Shown: in pieces, positions 20,078 through 29,083 of the stretch
Position numbering within the stretch: position 1 is the stretch's first letter
How the letters are laid out: the number at the start of each line of letters is the position of its first letter
Assembly (NCBI RefSeq): GCF_004138335.1
Contig: NZ_RYFW01000001.1
Span: 496,001 to 560,000 of the forward strand
Direction of reading: 5' to 3'
DNA: 64,000 nucleotides
Source: Peristeroidobacter agariperforans
Lineage (GTDB): Bacteria; Pseudomonadota; Gammaproteobacteria; Steroidobacterales; Steroidobacteraceae
Made by a program: the position numbers and the translations under genes
The notes under the pieces: generated by a model
Database searches by the model: none
What the model was told of the DNA's origin: nothing
What the model saw: the letters and a program-made list of their open reading frames with translations, nothing else

Positions 20078-20422
20078 ATGACAGCCCTCGAGCCCGTGGT
20101 CGAGTCTCGTTTTACCCTGCTGGCGAAGGCGATGCGCACGCTGGTTGATCTACTCCACACAGAGCACGGATACGCACGGATCTTCCACGACCAGGACGGT
20201 TACAGCTACGAGCTGCACAGCTACCGGCATACGCCGGTGGTCGACCTCTTCACGCGCATGTTGGGCTATGAGTCCGCAGATCACGCCACCGTAGCGGCTC
20301 GCGAAACCCTTTCGGCCATTCACGCCAGCCCCCGTGGCCGAAGCAACAAGGGCCGCGCCCGCGGCCGCCGCGGTCCTCAGCCGGAATCCGCTCAACTGGT
20401 CCTGCCTGTCGGCGTCTGCTGA
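20078..20422 (+). CDS. Hypothetical small protein
   Basis: A predicted 114-residue protein beginning MTALEPVVESRFTLLAKAMRTLVDLLHTEHGYARIF. I recognise no family. The N-terminal two thirds look like a compact helical domain; the tail is rich in arginine and glycine (RGRSNKGRARGRRG). TATACT lies 8 bases before the ATG and there is no ribosome-binding site, so either translation is leaderless or the start is elsewhere (an upstream start at 20045 is possible). It diverges from the propeller gene and converges with the beta-glucosidase gene. Coding status is moderately likely. Confidence 0.5.
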   Translation: MTALEPVVESRFTLLAKAMRTLVDLLHTEHGYARIFHDQDGYSYELHSYRHTPVVDLFTRMLGYESADHATVAARETLSAIHASPRGRSNKGRARGRRGPQPESAQLVLPVGVC

Positions 20423-20425
20423 TCG

Positions 20426-21781
20426 TCAGACACTCGCCGTCTTGAGCAACGACCGGTACCACAACGCGCTGCGCTTCAAAGTCCGGCGCAGAGTCGCGTA
20501 GTCCACGTGCACAATGCCGAACCGCTTGCGGTAACCCTCGGCCCACTCGAAGTTATCCATCAGGCTCCAGACGAAGTAACCGCGCACGTCGACACCCCGG
20601 TCGATCGCCTCGGCCACGGCGAGCAGGTGCGACTCGATGTACTGGCGTCGCTGCTCGTCCTCGATCCGCCCGTCCACTAACTGGTCGCGGTACGCCGCGC
20701 CGTTCTCGGTGATGTAGATCGGCGGCAGCTGGTAATCGCGCTTCAATCGGAGCAGCAAATCGCAGAGGCTGCGAGGTGCAACCTCCCAGCCCATATCGGT
20801 GACGGCTGCGCCGCTGGAAGCCGGCGCGGCAGGATTGGAGCTGCTGGACACCGTCGGGTGGTAATAATTGATGCCGACGAAATCGCACGGTTGCGCGATC
20901 AGCGCCGCATCGCCGGCTTGGACGACCGGCGCATCGGCGCCGAGATGCTCGACGATATCGCTCGGATACTGGCCCTTGAACACCGCATCCGTGTACCAGC
21001 GAACCAGCCGTCCGTCTTCGAGCCGCGCATGATGCGCATCGAGCTCGGAATCCGTAGCCGGACGAACCGGCGACATGTTCAGCACGATCCCCACTTCGGC
21101 CTTGACGCCGCTCGCGCGGATCGCCTGCATCGCCAGTCCGTGACTCAGCAATAGGTGATGACTGGCCTGGTACGCAACGCGACGGTCCTTCACTCCCGGC
21201 GCGAACACGCCGCGCTCGTAGCCAAGCACCGCCGAGACCCAAGGCTCGTTGTGAGTCGCGATGGAAACGACGCGATCGCCCAAGCGGCGCGAGATCACCT
21301 CCGCGTACTCGGCGAATCGATATGCCGTATCGCGCGCCAGCCAGCCGCCGTTCAGACGTTGCAGCTCGGCTGGCAGGTCCCAGTGATACAGCGTCGCGTA
21401 GGGTCGAATGTTTCTTTCCAGCAAGCCATCGACCAGGCGCTCGTAGAATTCGATGCCACGCTCGTTGTATGCGCCCTCGCCTGCTGGCTGAACTCGCGGC
21501 CAGCAAATGGAAAAGCGATACGCGGTGACGCCGAGATCGGCGATCAGATCCAGGTCGGATTCGAGCCGGTGATAGTGATCGCACGCCACGTCGCCGGTGC
21601 CGCCATCCGCGATTGCGCCAGGCACGCGGCAGAAGTCGTCCCAAATCGACGGGCCCTTGCCGTCGGCGCGCGCCGCACCCTCGATCTGAAAGGCGCTGGT
21701 GGCCACGCCCCAGACAAAATCGCTGGCAAAACGCCGACGCAGCTCGGCTACGGGTAATTGATCGGTCATCGCTATCTTCAT
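20426..21781 (-). CDS. GH1 beta-glucosidase
   Basis: A 451-residue family 1 glycoside hydrolase. The acid/base glutamate is in THNEP (E179), the nucleophile in YITENG (E359), and the N-terminal FVWGVATSAFQIEGA is conserved. It hydrolyses terminal beta-glucosides (or beta-galactosides/fucosides) with retention. No signal peptide is present, so it should act in the cytoplasm on sugars brought in by the sugar porter of the same operon. The ATG at 21781 overlaps the LacI stop codon by 4 bases; a second ATG 12 bases later is an alternative start. It is the last gene of MFS-LacI-GH1. Confidence 0.94.
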   Translation of the reverse strand: MKIAMTDQLPVAELRRRFASDFVWGVATSAFQIEGAARADGKGPSIWDDFCRVPGAIADGGTGDVACDHYHRLESDLDLIADLGVTAYRFSICWPRVQPAGEGAYNERGIEFYERLVDGLLERNIRPYATLYHWDLPAELQRLNGGWLARDTAYRFAEYAEVISRRLGDRVVSIATHNEPWVSAVLGYERGVFAPGVKDRRVAYQASHHLLLSHGLAMQAIRASGVKAEVGIVLNMSPVRPATDSELDAHHARLEDGRLVRWYTDAVFKGQYPSDIVEHLGADAPVVQAGDAALIAQPCDFVGINYYHPTVSSSSNPAAPASSGAAVTDMGWEVAPRSLCDLLLRLKRDYQLPPIYITENGAAYRDQLVDGRIEDEQRRQYIESHLLAVAEAIDRGVDVRGYFVWSLMDNFEWAEGYRKRFGIVHVDYATLRRTLKRSALWYRSLLKTASV

Positions 21782-22836
21782 TCTTTTGCAGGCGCCGCGG
21801 TGGACTCACGCACGATGAGCTCGACCTGCGGCAAGGAAATATCCGGCTGTTCACCTTGCAGCATCTGAAGCATGGCCGCGCCGGAGCTTTCGCCCAGCAC
21901 GCGGATCGATTGACGCACCGAGGTGAGCGGCGGCACTCGATAGGACGAGGAATGCAGGTCGTCGAAGCCGACGACGGAAACATCGCGTGGACAATTCAAG
22001 CCGCGGCGATACAAGGCCAGGCACGCGCCGTACGCGGTCTGATCGTTCACACAGAACAGCGCGCTGAATTTGTTTCCGGACCCGAGCAGCCGCATCGTCG
22101 CCTCGACACCGCCTTCTTCGTGGAAGTCACCGGGCACGACCAGCTTCGGATCGTGCGGAATGCCGGCGTCGGCGAGCGCGCGGCGATATCCCTTGAAACG
22201 CAGCGATGCGTCCGGGTGATCGAGAATGCCGGCGATGAAGGCGATGCGCCGATGCCCGAGCTCGATCAGGTGCCGAGTCGCGAGCCACGCACCCCGCTCG
22301 TCATCCACCGGCAGACTGAAAATGTTCTGCGCCTTCAGGCTGCGACCGCTCACCACCAGCGGCACCTGCTTCGCATAGTGGGCCAACTGTCGATCTTCCA
22401 GCCGGCCCGAGAAAATGATGATGCCGTCGACGCGCCGGGACAGCAGCTCGGCCATGCACCGTTCTTCGTCCTGCTCATCCCAATTGCCGCTCATGAACAG
22501 CGCCGTGTAACCGCGCTGCTGCAGATAATCCTCGATGCCTCGCAAGCCTTCGCCGTAGAACGGGCTGTCGATGGCCTGCGTGATGACACCGATGGTGTTC
22601 GACTTTCCCAGCGCCAGTCCGCGCGCGGCGGCGTTCGGCCGGAAATTGAGCTTGGCAATGGCCGCCTCGACCGCGTCCTTGCGCTCGGCGCTCACCTTCG
22701 CGGTGCCGTTGATGATGCGGGATACGGTCGCAATCGAAACGCCCGCTTCCTTCGCCACCATCTCCAGCGTGGGCGGGGCATCGGGCAGGGCGGTCGTAGC
22801 GCGCTTCTTCGCGTTGTTGGCAGCTCGCTTGCTCAT
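21778..22836 (-). CDS. LacI-family transcriptional regulator
   Basis: A 352-residue repressor. The helix-turn-helix is in TLEMVAKEAGVSIATVSRIINGTAKVS (residues 23-49), followed by the hinge AIAKLNFRPNAAARGLALGKS and a periplasmic-binding-protein-like effector domain of about 280 residues. The hinge helix with its leucine (RGLALGK) indicates insertion in the minor groove of a CG-centred operator. It lies between a sugar porter and GH1, and a perfect LacI-type palindrome sits at 24371-24384 upstream of both divergent transcripts. The likely inducer is a glucoside or sugar derived from it. It probably represses both arms of the locus. Confidence 0.93.
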   Translation of the reverse strand: MSKRAANNAKKRATTALPDAPPTLEMVAKEAGVSIATVSRIINGTAKVSAERKDAVEAAIAKLNFRPNAAARGLALGKSNTIGVITQAIDSPFYGEGLRGIEDYLQQRGYTALFMSGNWDEQDEERCMAELLSRRVDGIIIFSGRLEDRQLAHYAKQVPLVVSGRSLKAQNIFSLPVDDERGAWLATRHLIELGHRRIAFIAGILDHPDASLRFKGYRRALADAGIPHDPKLVVPGDFHEEGGVEATMRLLGSGNKFSALFCVNDQTAYGACLALYRRGLNCPRDVSVVGFDDLHSSSYRVPPLTSVRQSIRVLGESSGAAMLQMLQGEQPDISLPQVELIVRESTAAPAKE

Positions 22837-22852
22837 CGTCGTGCAGTGATTG

Positions 22853-24208
22853 TCAGGCTTTGGCAGTCATCAAGTCGCTTTCGAGCTGCTCGAGCGTGCG
22901 ACCTTTGGTTTCGGGCACGAGCAGCACCACGAACAGCAACGCCGCGGTAGCGAACAAGGCGAATGCCAGAAAAGTGCCGCCCGAGCCCAGCGTGGACAGC
23001 GCCCAGGGAAATATCATCGTGACCGTGGCGCTGACCAGCGCGTTCCAGAATCCTGCCACCGAAATGGCTGCGGCGCGCTGTTCGTTAGGAAATATTTCCG
23101 AGAGCAGCACCCACATCACCGGCCCCAGCGAAATCGCGAACGAAGCGACGAAACCGATGATGGCGATCAGCACCAGGCGGGCATTGTAACTTTCCTGGCT
23201 GAACGCCCAGCTGATCGCGAACAACGACAGCGCCATGCCGGCAATGCCCACGATCAGCAGCGGCTTGCGTCCCAGCTTGTCGATCAGCCAGATCGCGACG
23301 AACGTCATCGCCACATTCACCATGCCGACCATCACAGCCTGGCGGAACGCGTCGTCCACGCCGCCGCCGGCCTGCGTGAAGATCGTCGGCAAGTAATAGA
23401 AGATCGCATTGATGCCCGTGATCTGCTGAAAGAACGCCAGGCCGAGCGCGATGATCATGATCATCCGCACGCGCGAGTCGAGCAAACCGCGAAAGCCGCG
23501 CGACACTGCTTTCATCGTCAGGCTGCGCTGGATCTGTTGCAGGTTCTCCTGCGCCTGCTGCTCGCCAGCGACTCTGCGCAGTACGGCGAGGGCTGCTTCA
23601 TCCTGGCCCTTTAACAGCAACCAGCGCGGGCTCTCCGGAACGAACCACAACAAAGTGAAGTACAACAGCGCCGGCACCATCTGCACGCCGAGCATGTAGC
23701 GCCAGTTGTGTTCGCCCAGATCGAGCAGGAAATAATTCGAGAAAAACGAAGCCGAGATGCCGATCACGATCATCAACTGATTCAAGGACACCAGGCTGCC
23801 GCGCTTCTCGGCCGGGGCAATCTCCGCGATATAAACCGGCGCAATCAGAATCGCGCCGCCGACCGCCAGTCCGCCGACGATGCGAGCGGCGACGAAGCTC
23901 GGGAATGAAGTAGCGGAAGCGGCCAGTAGCGAAGACATCACGAATAACAACGCGGTGCCGAGCAAAACCCGCCGCCGGCCGAAACGATCGCTCAATGGAC
24001 CCGCGATGGCATTGCCCGCCATCGCACCCCAGCCGAGGCTGCTGACGGCAAAGCCGAGTTTCAAATCGCCGCTCGCGCCGCTGAGCGAGAAATAGTCCTT
24101 GATGAACGGCACGACGCCGGAGATCACGGTGGCGTCGAAACCGAGCAGGAATCCCCCGATCGCGACCGTCAGCGCCACGAAACCGATGTTCAACTTGCCT
24201 TGCAACAT
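22853..24208 (-). CDS. Sugar porter (MFS) transporter
   Basis: A 451-residue, twelve-segment sugar:proton symporter. Family motifs are all present: GFLLGFDATVISG in TM1, DRFGRRRVLL in loop 2-3, PESPRWLL after TM6, DKLGRKPLL in loop 8-9 and PETKGRTLEQLE at the end. The start at 24208 (MLQGKLNIGFVALTV) gives the usual short N-terminus; upstream starts at 24253 or 24358 would add up to 50 residues with no family likeness. It is the first gene of MFS-LacI-GH1 (16 bases to LacI). It should import the mono- or disaccharide that LacI senses and GH1 may cleave. Confidence 0.92.
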   Translation of the reverse strand: MLQGKLNIGFVALTVAIGGFLLGFDATVISGVVPFIKDYFSLSGASGDLKLGFAVSSLGWGAMAGNAIAGPLSDRFGRRRVLLGTALLFVMSSLLAASATSFPSFVAARIVGGLAVGGAILIAPVYIAEIAPAEKRGSLVSLNQLMIVIGISASFFSNYFLLDLGEHNWRYMLGVQMVPALLYFTLLWFVPESPRWLLLKGQDEAALAVLRRVAGEQQAQENLQQIQRSLTMKAVSRGFRGLLDSRVRMIMIIALGLAFFQQITGINAIFYYLPTIFTQAGGGVDDAFRQAVMVGMVNVAMTFVAIWLIDKLGRKPLLIVGIAGMALSLFAISWAFSQESYNARLVLIAIIGFVASFAISLGPVMWVLLSEIFPNEQRAAAISVAGFWNALVSATVTMIFPWALSTLGSGGTFLAFALFATAALLFVVLLVPETKGRTLEQLESDLMTAKA

Positions 24209-24370
24209 GTGACTCGCCGATGTTTTTAATCGTGATTTCAGTCGCGCGGTCATATCGTGACGTGGTCGCGCCACGATGTTAGCGATAACTATGACCGCTT
24301 CCCCCAAACTTCGCCAGCCGGCGTGCATCAGCCCGCTTGCCGGATCGCTCGGGAGCATGCTACCGTAATT

Positions 24371-24384
24371 TGTAAGCGCTTACA
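24371..24384. promoter_or_regulatory. LacI-type operator (perfect 14-bp palindrome)
   Basis: TGTAAGCGCTTACA is fully self-complementary with the central CG typical of LacI-family sites. It lies 81 bases before the TBDR start and about 160 bases before the sugar porter start, so one protein could control both divergent transcripts. The LacI gene two genes away in the porter operon is the obvious candidate to bind it. Confidence 0.85.
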
Positions 24385-24464
24385 TCCGGTGTTTACGGGT
24401 CTCTCCGCCGGACGCCCAGCGCAACAATAAATTGGCAGCGAATGGACATCGGGGGTAAACAGTC

Positions 24465-27443
24465 GTGAGCGATCGCGCATTTCAACGCAATAAAGTAGCG
24501 CGTGCTATCTCGTTAATTCTCGGAACGGCGGTCGCACTACCCGCCGTTTCACAGCAAACCACCGAGCTCGAAGAGGTGGTGGTCACCGGCATCCGCGGCA
24601 GTCTCACCTCATCGATGGAGCTGAAGCGCGACTCGCAGGGCGTGATGGACGGCATCGTTGCCGAAGACATCGGCAAGTTCCCGGACACCAACCTGGCCGA
24701 GTCCATGCAGCGAGTCAGCGGCGTATCCATCGATCGCTCGCTCGGTGAAGGCTCGAAAGTCACGGTTCGCGGCGTTGGACCGGACTACAACCTGGTGTTG
24801 TTGAACGGCCGCCAGATGCCCGCATCGGCACTGTTGGACACGGGCGCATCGGCATCGCGCGCTTTCGATTTCGCCAACCTCGCTTCCGAATCGATCTCGG
24901 CGATCGAGGTGTACAAGACCAGTCGCGCGGCTACGCCCACCGGCGGCATCGGCGCGACGGTCAACATCAAGACCGCGCGCCCGCTCGACAATCCGGGCTT
25001 GCACACCAGCTTCGGCGCCAAGGGCGTGATGGACACGTCGGTGGACAATCTGCCGAGCGGCCTGAAAGGCGACTCCATCACTCCCGAAGTTTCCGGCATC
25101 TACAGCCAGACCTTCGGCGATGACAAGTTCGGCATCGCGCTCAGCGCGAGCTACCAGGAACGCGACTTCGGCTTCAATCAAGCGTCGGTGGGGAACGGTT
25201 GGAAATCCTTCGCCGGCGATGAGAACAACTGGGGCACGATTCCCCAGGCCGGCGCGCCGGGCTCGGAGCGCATCACCAATCGCCCCGATGCGACCGACAC
25301 CTATTCGGTGCCGCAAAACCTGGGTTATAGCGTCAACGGCGTCGAGCGTAAGCGCACCAACGGTCAGCTGACCTTGCAGTACGCGCCGACCGACACCATC
25401 ACGACGACGCTCGACTACACCTACTCCGAGAACAAGATCGCGCAACAGCGCAACGAGCTCTCGGTGTGGTTCAACTTCGGTCCGTCGACGAGCACCTGGA
25501 CGGACGGCCCGGTGGCCGCGCCGCTGATCTACTCGGAAGCCATCGATGCCGTCGCGGCTCCCTCGGATCTGTCCATGGGCGGCGCCAAGTTCGCCACCAA
25601 GAACGAGAACAATTCGGTCGGCTTCAACGTCGAGTGGCGGGCCACCGATCGCTTCGGCCTGGCATTCGATTTCCACGATTCGAGCGCGGAATCGGGTCCC
25701 GACAGCCCGTACGGCTCGAACGCAGTGCTCGGCGTGGCTGGCTTCTTCCGCGGCACGACCACAGCGGACTTCTCGAAGGACTTCCCGGTCATCAGCGTAC
25801 AGCTGCCGCCCGGCATGACAGCCATCGATCCTGCGCGCACCGAAGTGACCGGCTCCAGCTTCCGCAACAGCTACATGAAGACGGAGATCCAGCAGGCTCA
25901 GCTCAGTGGCAACCTGGACTTCACCGATGAGTCGCGGCTCAACTTCGGTGTGGCGCTGACCGATCTGAAGAACCGCTCCGCCTATTCCAACGTGCAAATG
26001 GATTCGTGGAGCAGCAACGGCGACGCCAGCGCTTATCCCGACGACGTGTGGCGCGCCGATACCGTGCGTCACTACTTCGACAATATTTCCGGTAGCGGCA
26101 ATCCGAACCTGTTCAATCAGTTCTTCACCTTCGATTTCGAGACCGTGCGCAACATCGCCGCATCCGTCGACGGCGACGAGAACTATCGCGCCTCGCCGAT
26201 CTTCCAGGTGGACCGGCGCGTCCAGGAAGAGTCGCAGAGCGCATTCGTGCAGTACAGCCAGGAATGGGAATGGGGCCTGCCCATGCAGGGCGCGGTCGGC
26301 CTGCGTTATGAGAAGACGGATGTGACTTCGCGCTCGCTCGTGCCGACGGTCACCGGCATCAACTGGGTCGCGAACAACGAGTTCCCGTTGGTGCTCGGCC
26401 CCGGCATCTACGAACAGCTCGAAGGCGATTATGACTACGTGCTGCCGAGCCTCGACTTCGCCGTCGACCTGACCGACAGCGTCAAGCTGCGCGCAAGCTA
26501 CGGCCAGAGCATCGGCCGGCCGCTGTGGGATCAGATCCAGGGCGGCCGCACCGTCGACCAGATCGTCCGCATCAACGGCGGCACCGGCAACCAGGGCAAT
26601 CCGGGACTGAAGCCGCTGGAATCGGAGAACATCGACTTCTCGCTCGAATGGTATTACGCCGACGCGAGCTATCTGTCGGTGGGTTACTTCCGCAAGAACA
26701 TCGACAACTACATCGGCACGACGCTGGAAACGCAGACTCCGTACGATCTGCACCATCCCGGCCAGGGCGCGTATTTCCAGGAAGCCGTCGCCAATGCCTG
26801 TCCCACTGCGGAGCTGACCTGTGTCCGCAACTACATTTTCAACAACCACGATGGCGATCCCGGCGTGGACGCGGATCCGATCAACCCGGAGAATCCGAAT
26901 GTCCGCACCGGCATCATTTCCGGCCTGCCGGGCGATCCGATCGTGACGTTCGGCATCAAGGTGCCGGCGAACCAGAAGTCCGCGTCGCTGGATGGCTGGG
27001 AGCTCAACGTACAGCACATGTTCGGCGCCACCGGCTTCGGCGTGTCGGCGAACTACACGCTGGTCGACTCCAATCTCACGTACGACAACCACAACCGCGG
27101 CGAACAGTTCGCACTGGAAGGCCTGAGCGATGCGGCCAACGTGGTGGCGTTCTACGAGAACGACAGATTCCAGGTGCGCGCGGCGTACAACTGGCGTGAC
27201 GAGTTCCTTGCCGCACGCTTCGACGGCGGTGGCCTGCCGAACCCCGTCTACACCGAGGCGTACGGTCAGCTCGACGTGAACGCCAGCTACAACTGGAACG
27301 ACAACCTGACGTTGATGGCCGAGGCGATCAATCTCACCGACGAGATCTATCGCCAGCACAGCCGCAACTCTCATCAGGTGATCATGGTCCAGCAGACGGG
27401 CCCGCGCTTCATGGTCGGCGCGCGCTACAAGTTCGGCGATTGA
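24465..27443 (+). CDS. TonB-dependent receptor, TonB_Xanth_Caul type
   Basis: A 992-residue receptor with a signal sequence (through ALPAVSQQ), TonB box (ELEEVVVTGIRGSL) and the diagnostic TIGR01782 N-terminal pattern KRDSQGVMDGIVAEDIGKFPDTNLAESMQRVSGVSIDR, followed by plug and a 22-strand barrel of about 850 residues. This subfamily, common in Xanthomonads, Caulobacter and Sphingomonads, imports plant or algal oligosaccharides and often pairs with halogenase and SapC genes, as here. The GTG start at 24465 has GGGGG nine bases before it. The operator at 24371 lies in its promoter region. A terminator follows it. Confidence 0.95.
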   Translation: MSDRAFQRNKVARAISLILGTAVALPAVSQQTTELEEVVVTGIRGSLTSSMELKRDSQGVMDGIVAEDIGKFPDTNLAESMQRVSGVSIDRSLGEGSKVTVRGVGPDYNLVLLNGRQMPASALLDTGASASRAFDFANLASESISAIEVYKTSRAATPTGGIGATVNIKTARPLDNPGLHTSFGAKGVMDTSVDNLPSGLKGDSITPEVSGIYSQTFGDDKFGIALSASYQERDFGFNQASVGNGWKSFAGDENNWGTIPQAGAPGSERITNRPDATDTYSVPQNLGYSVNGVERKRTNGQLTLQYAPTDTITTTLDYTYSENKIAQQRNELSVWFNFGPSTSTWTDGPVAAPLIYSEAIDAVAAPSDLSMGGAKFATKNENNSVGFNVEWRATDRFGLAFDFHDSSAESGPDSPYGSNAVLGVAGFFRGTTTADFSKDFPVISVQLPPGMTAIDPARTEVTGSSFRNSYMKTEIQQAQLSGNLDFTDESRLNFGVALTDLKNRSAYSNVQMDSWSSNGDASAYPDDVWRADTVRHYFDNISGSGNPNLFNQFFTFDFETVRNIAASVDGDENYRASPIFQVDRRVQEESQSAFVQYSQEWEWGLPMQGAVGLRYEKTDVTSRSLVPTVTGINWVANNEFPLVLGPGIYEQLEGDYDYVLPSLDFAVDLTDSVKLRASYGQSIGRPLWDQIQGGRTVDQIVRINGGTGNQGNPGLKPLESENIDFSLEWYYADASYLSVGYFRKNIDNYIGTTLETQTPYDLHHPGQGAYFQEAVANACPTAELTCVRNYIFNNHDGDPGVDADPINPENPNVRTGIISGLPGDPIVTFGIKVPANQKSASLDGWELNVQHMFGATGFGVSANYTLVDSNLTYDNHNRGEQFALEGLSDAANVVAFYENDRFQVRAAYNWRDEFLAARFDGGGLPNPVYTEAYGQLDVNASYNWNDNLTLMAEAINLTDEIYRQHSRNSHQVIMVQQTGPRFMVGARYKFGD

Positions 27444-27475
27444 GCCGGGGCCTGCACCGAAGCTGCAGGCAGGAG

Positions 27476-27508
27476 AAGCCGCTGTTTCCCCCAGCGGCTT
27501 TTTCTTTT
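27476..27508 (+). terminator. Rho-independent terminator after the TBDR
   Basis: AAGCCGCTG and CAGCGGCTT form a perfect 9-bp stem around a 7-base loop, followed by TTTCTTTT. Just upstream, a second perfect 7-bp hairpin (27450-27456 with 27464-27470) has no T-run. The terminator lies between the receptor stop and the halogenase start, only 18 bases before that start codon, so it should reduce transcription of the downstream cassette rather than be its promoter. Confidence 0.9.
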
Positions 27509-27526
27509 CACAGGCATTATTGAGCG

Positions 27527-29077
27527 ATGGCGGAGATCCAACACATCCTGATCGTGGGTGGCGGCTCGGCCGGCTGGTTGACCGCCGGTGTGCTCGCCGC
27601 CGAGCATCGCTCGCGCACCGGCCCGACGCTGCGAATCACTCTGCTCGAGTCGCCGAATATCGGGCCCATCGGTGTCGGCGAGGGCACCTGGCCGACGATG
27701 CGTGACACGCTCAGAAGCATCGGCGTGACCGAGACCGACTTCATCCGCGAATGCGACGCCTCGTTCAAGCAAGGCTCGAAGTTCCAGCAATGGGTCAGCA
27801 ATCGACAGGACGATCGTTACTTTCATCCTTTCGTTCTGCCGCACGGCTATACCGAGACCAATCTGGTTGCGGGCTGGTTGGAACGCCATGCCGATACGCC
27901 CTTTGCGGACCTGGTGAGCTTTCAGCCGCACCTGTGCGCGCGTGACAAGGCGCCCAAACAAGCGTCGACGCCAGAGTACGCGGCCGTCGCCAACTACGCC
28001 TATCACCTCGATGCCGGCAAGTTCGGTCTGTTCCTGCGCAAGCACTGCGTCGAGCAACTGGGCGTGCACCATGTTCTCGACCACGTCGTCGGCATCAACA
28101 CGCACGACAACGGCGATATCGCGTCGGTGCAGACCAAGGACAACGGCGCGGTCGCCGCCGATCTCTTCGTCGACTGCAGCGGCATGCAGTCGCTGCTGCT
28201 CGGTCAGCACTACGGCGTGCCGTTCAAGTCGCAGAAGCACGTGCTGTTCAACGATTCGGCACTGGCCATCCAGGTGCCCTATCAGAACGACGACAGCCCG
28301 ATCGGGTCGCAGACCGTCTCGACCGCACAAAGCAACGGCTGGATCTGGGATATCGGCCTGCCGACACGACGCGGCATCGGTCACGTGTATTCGAGCGCGC
28401 ACACCACAGACGAAGCCGCCGAACGCGAGCTGCGGGCATACATCGAGCGCACGGGCGGGCCGCAGGGCGTACCGTCGCCGCGCAAACTCACGTTCAATCC
28501 GGGCTACCGCGACAAGTTCTGGCACCGGAACTGCGTGGCGATCGGGCTTTCAGCGGGATTCATCGAGCCGCTGGAAGCTTCGGCACTCGCGCTGGTCGAG
28601 CTCTCTGCTGCGATGTTGAGAGACCAGATGCCGACAACGCGCGCTTCGATGGACATCGTCGCTCGCCGCTTCAACGATGCTTTCACCTACCGCTGGGAGC
28701 GAGTGATCGACTTCCTGAAGCTGCACTACGTGCTCACCCGACGGACCGACTCGGATTTCTGGCGCGACAATGCTCGCCCCGCTTCCATACCCGAACGCCT
28801 GCAGGAACAACTGACGATGTGGCGCCATCAGCCGCCGTCCCGTTACGATTTCCATCGCATCGAAGAAGTATTCCCATCGGCGAGTTATCAGTACGTGCTG
28901 TACGGAATGGGCTTTCGCCCGGATCGCTCCGGCGCTGCTCGACGCAGCGATGACGCCGAGCGCGCCGATGGTTACTTCCGTGAAGCAGCCGCACTGACGA
29001 GCAAGATGCTGGCCGCACTACCCACGAACCGAGCGCTGATCGATCACATCAGGCGCAACGGTCTGTCGAGAATTTGA
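27527..29077 (+). CDS. Divergent flavin-dependent halogenase
   Basis: A 516-residue halogenase-family flavoprotein with the FAD motif GGGSAGWLTAG, the catalytic lysine in SFKQGSKF (K81), and EPLEASALALVE holding the glutamate (E350). Two signatures differ from both other halogenases here: WxWxIP is WIWDIG (272-277), and the residue after the active-site glutamate is Ala (351) instead of Ser. It is also longer in its mid-section. It therefore may use another substrate or have altered halide chemistry. It begins 18 bases after the terminator with a weak ribosome-binding site and leads the halogenase/SapC/JmjC-like/halogenase cassette. The 6-base gap to SapC indicates co-transcription. Confidence 0.88.
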   Translation: MAEIQHILIVGGGSAGWLTAGVLAAEHRSRTGPTLRITLLESPNIGPIGVGEGTWPTMRDTLRSIGVTETDFIRECDASFKQGSKFQQWVSNRQDDRYFHPFVLPHGYTETNLVAGWLERHADTPFADLVSFQPHLCARDKAPKQASTPEYAAVANYAYHLDAGKFGLFLRKHCVEQLGVHHVLDHVVGINTHDNGDIASVQTKDNGAVAADLFVDCSGMQSLLLGQHYGVPFKSQKHVLFNDSALAIQVPYQNDDSPIGSQTVSTAQSNGWIWDIGLPTRRGIGHVYSSAHTTDEAAERELRAYIERTGGPQGVPSPRKLTFNPGYRDKFWHRNCVAIGLSAGFIEPLEASALALVELSAAMLRDQMPTTRASMDIVARRFNDAFTYRWERVIDFLKLHYVLTRRTDSDFWRDNARPASIPERLQEQLTMWRHQPPSRYDFHRIEEVFPSASYQYVLYGMGFRPDRSGAARRSDDAERADGYFREAAALTSKMLAALPTNRALIDHIRRNGLSRI

Positions 29078-29083
29078 CGCGCT

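Noticed and set aside
24609-27374. Long minus-strand reading frame (about 920 codons) opposite the TonB_Xanth_Caul receptor.
   Set aside because: It mirrors a receptor with full family motifs; the antisense product is low-complexity and rich in Arg, Val and His, as expected from GC-rich antisense frames.
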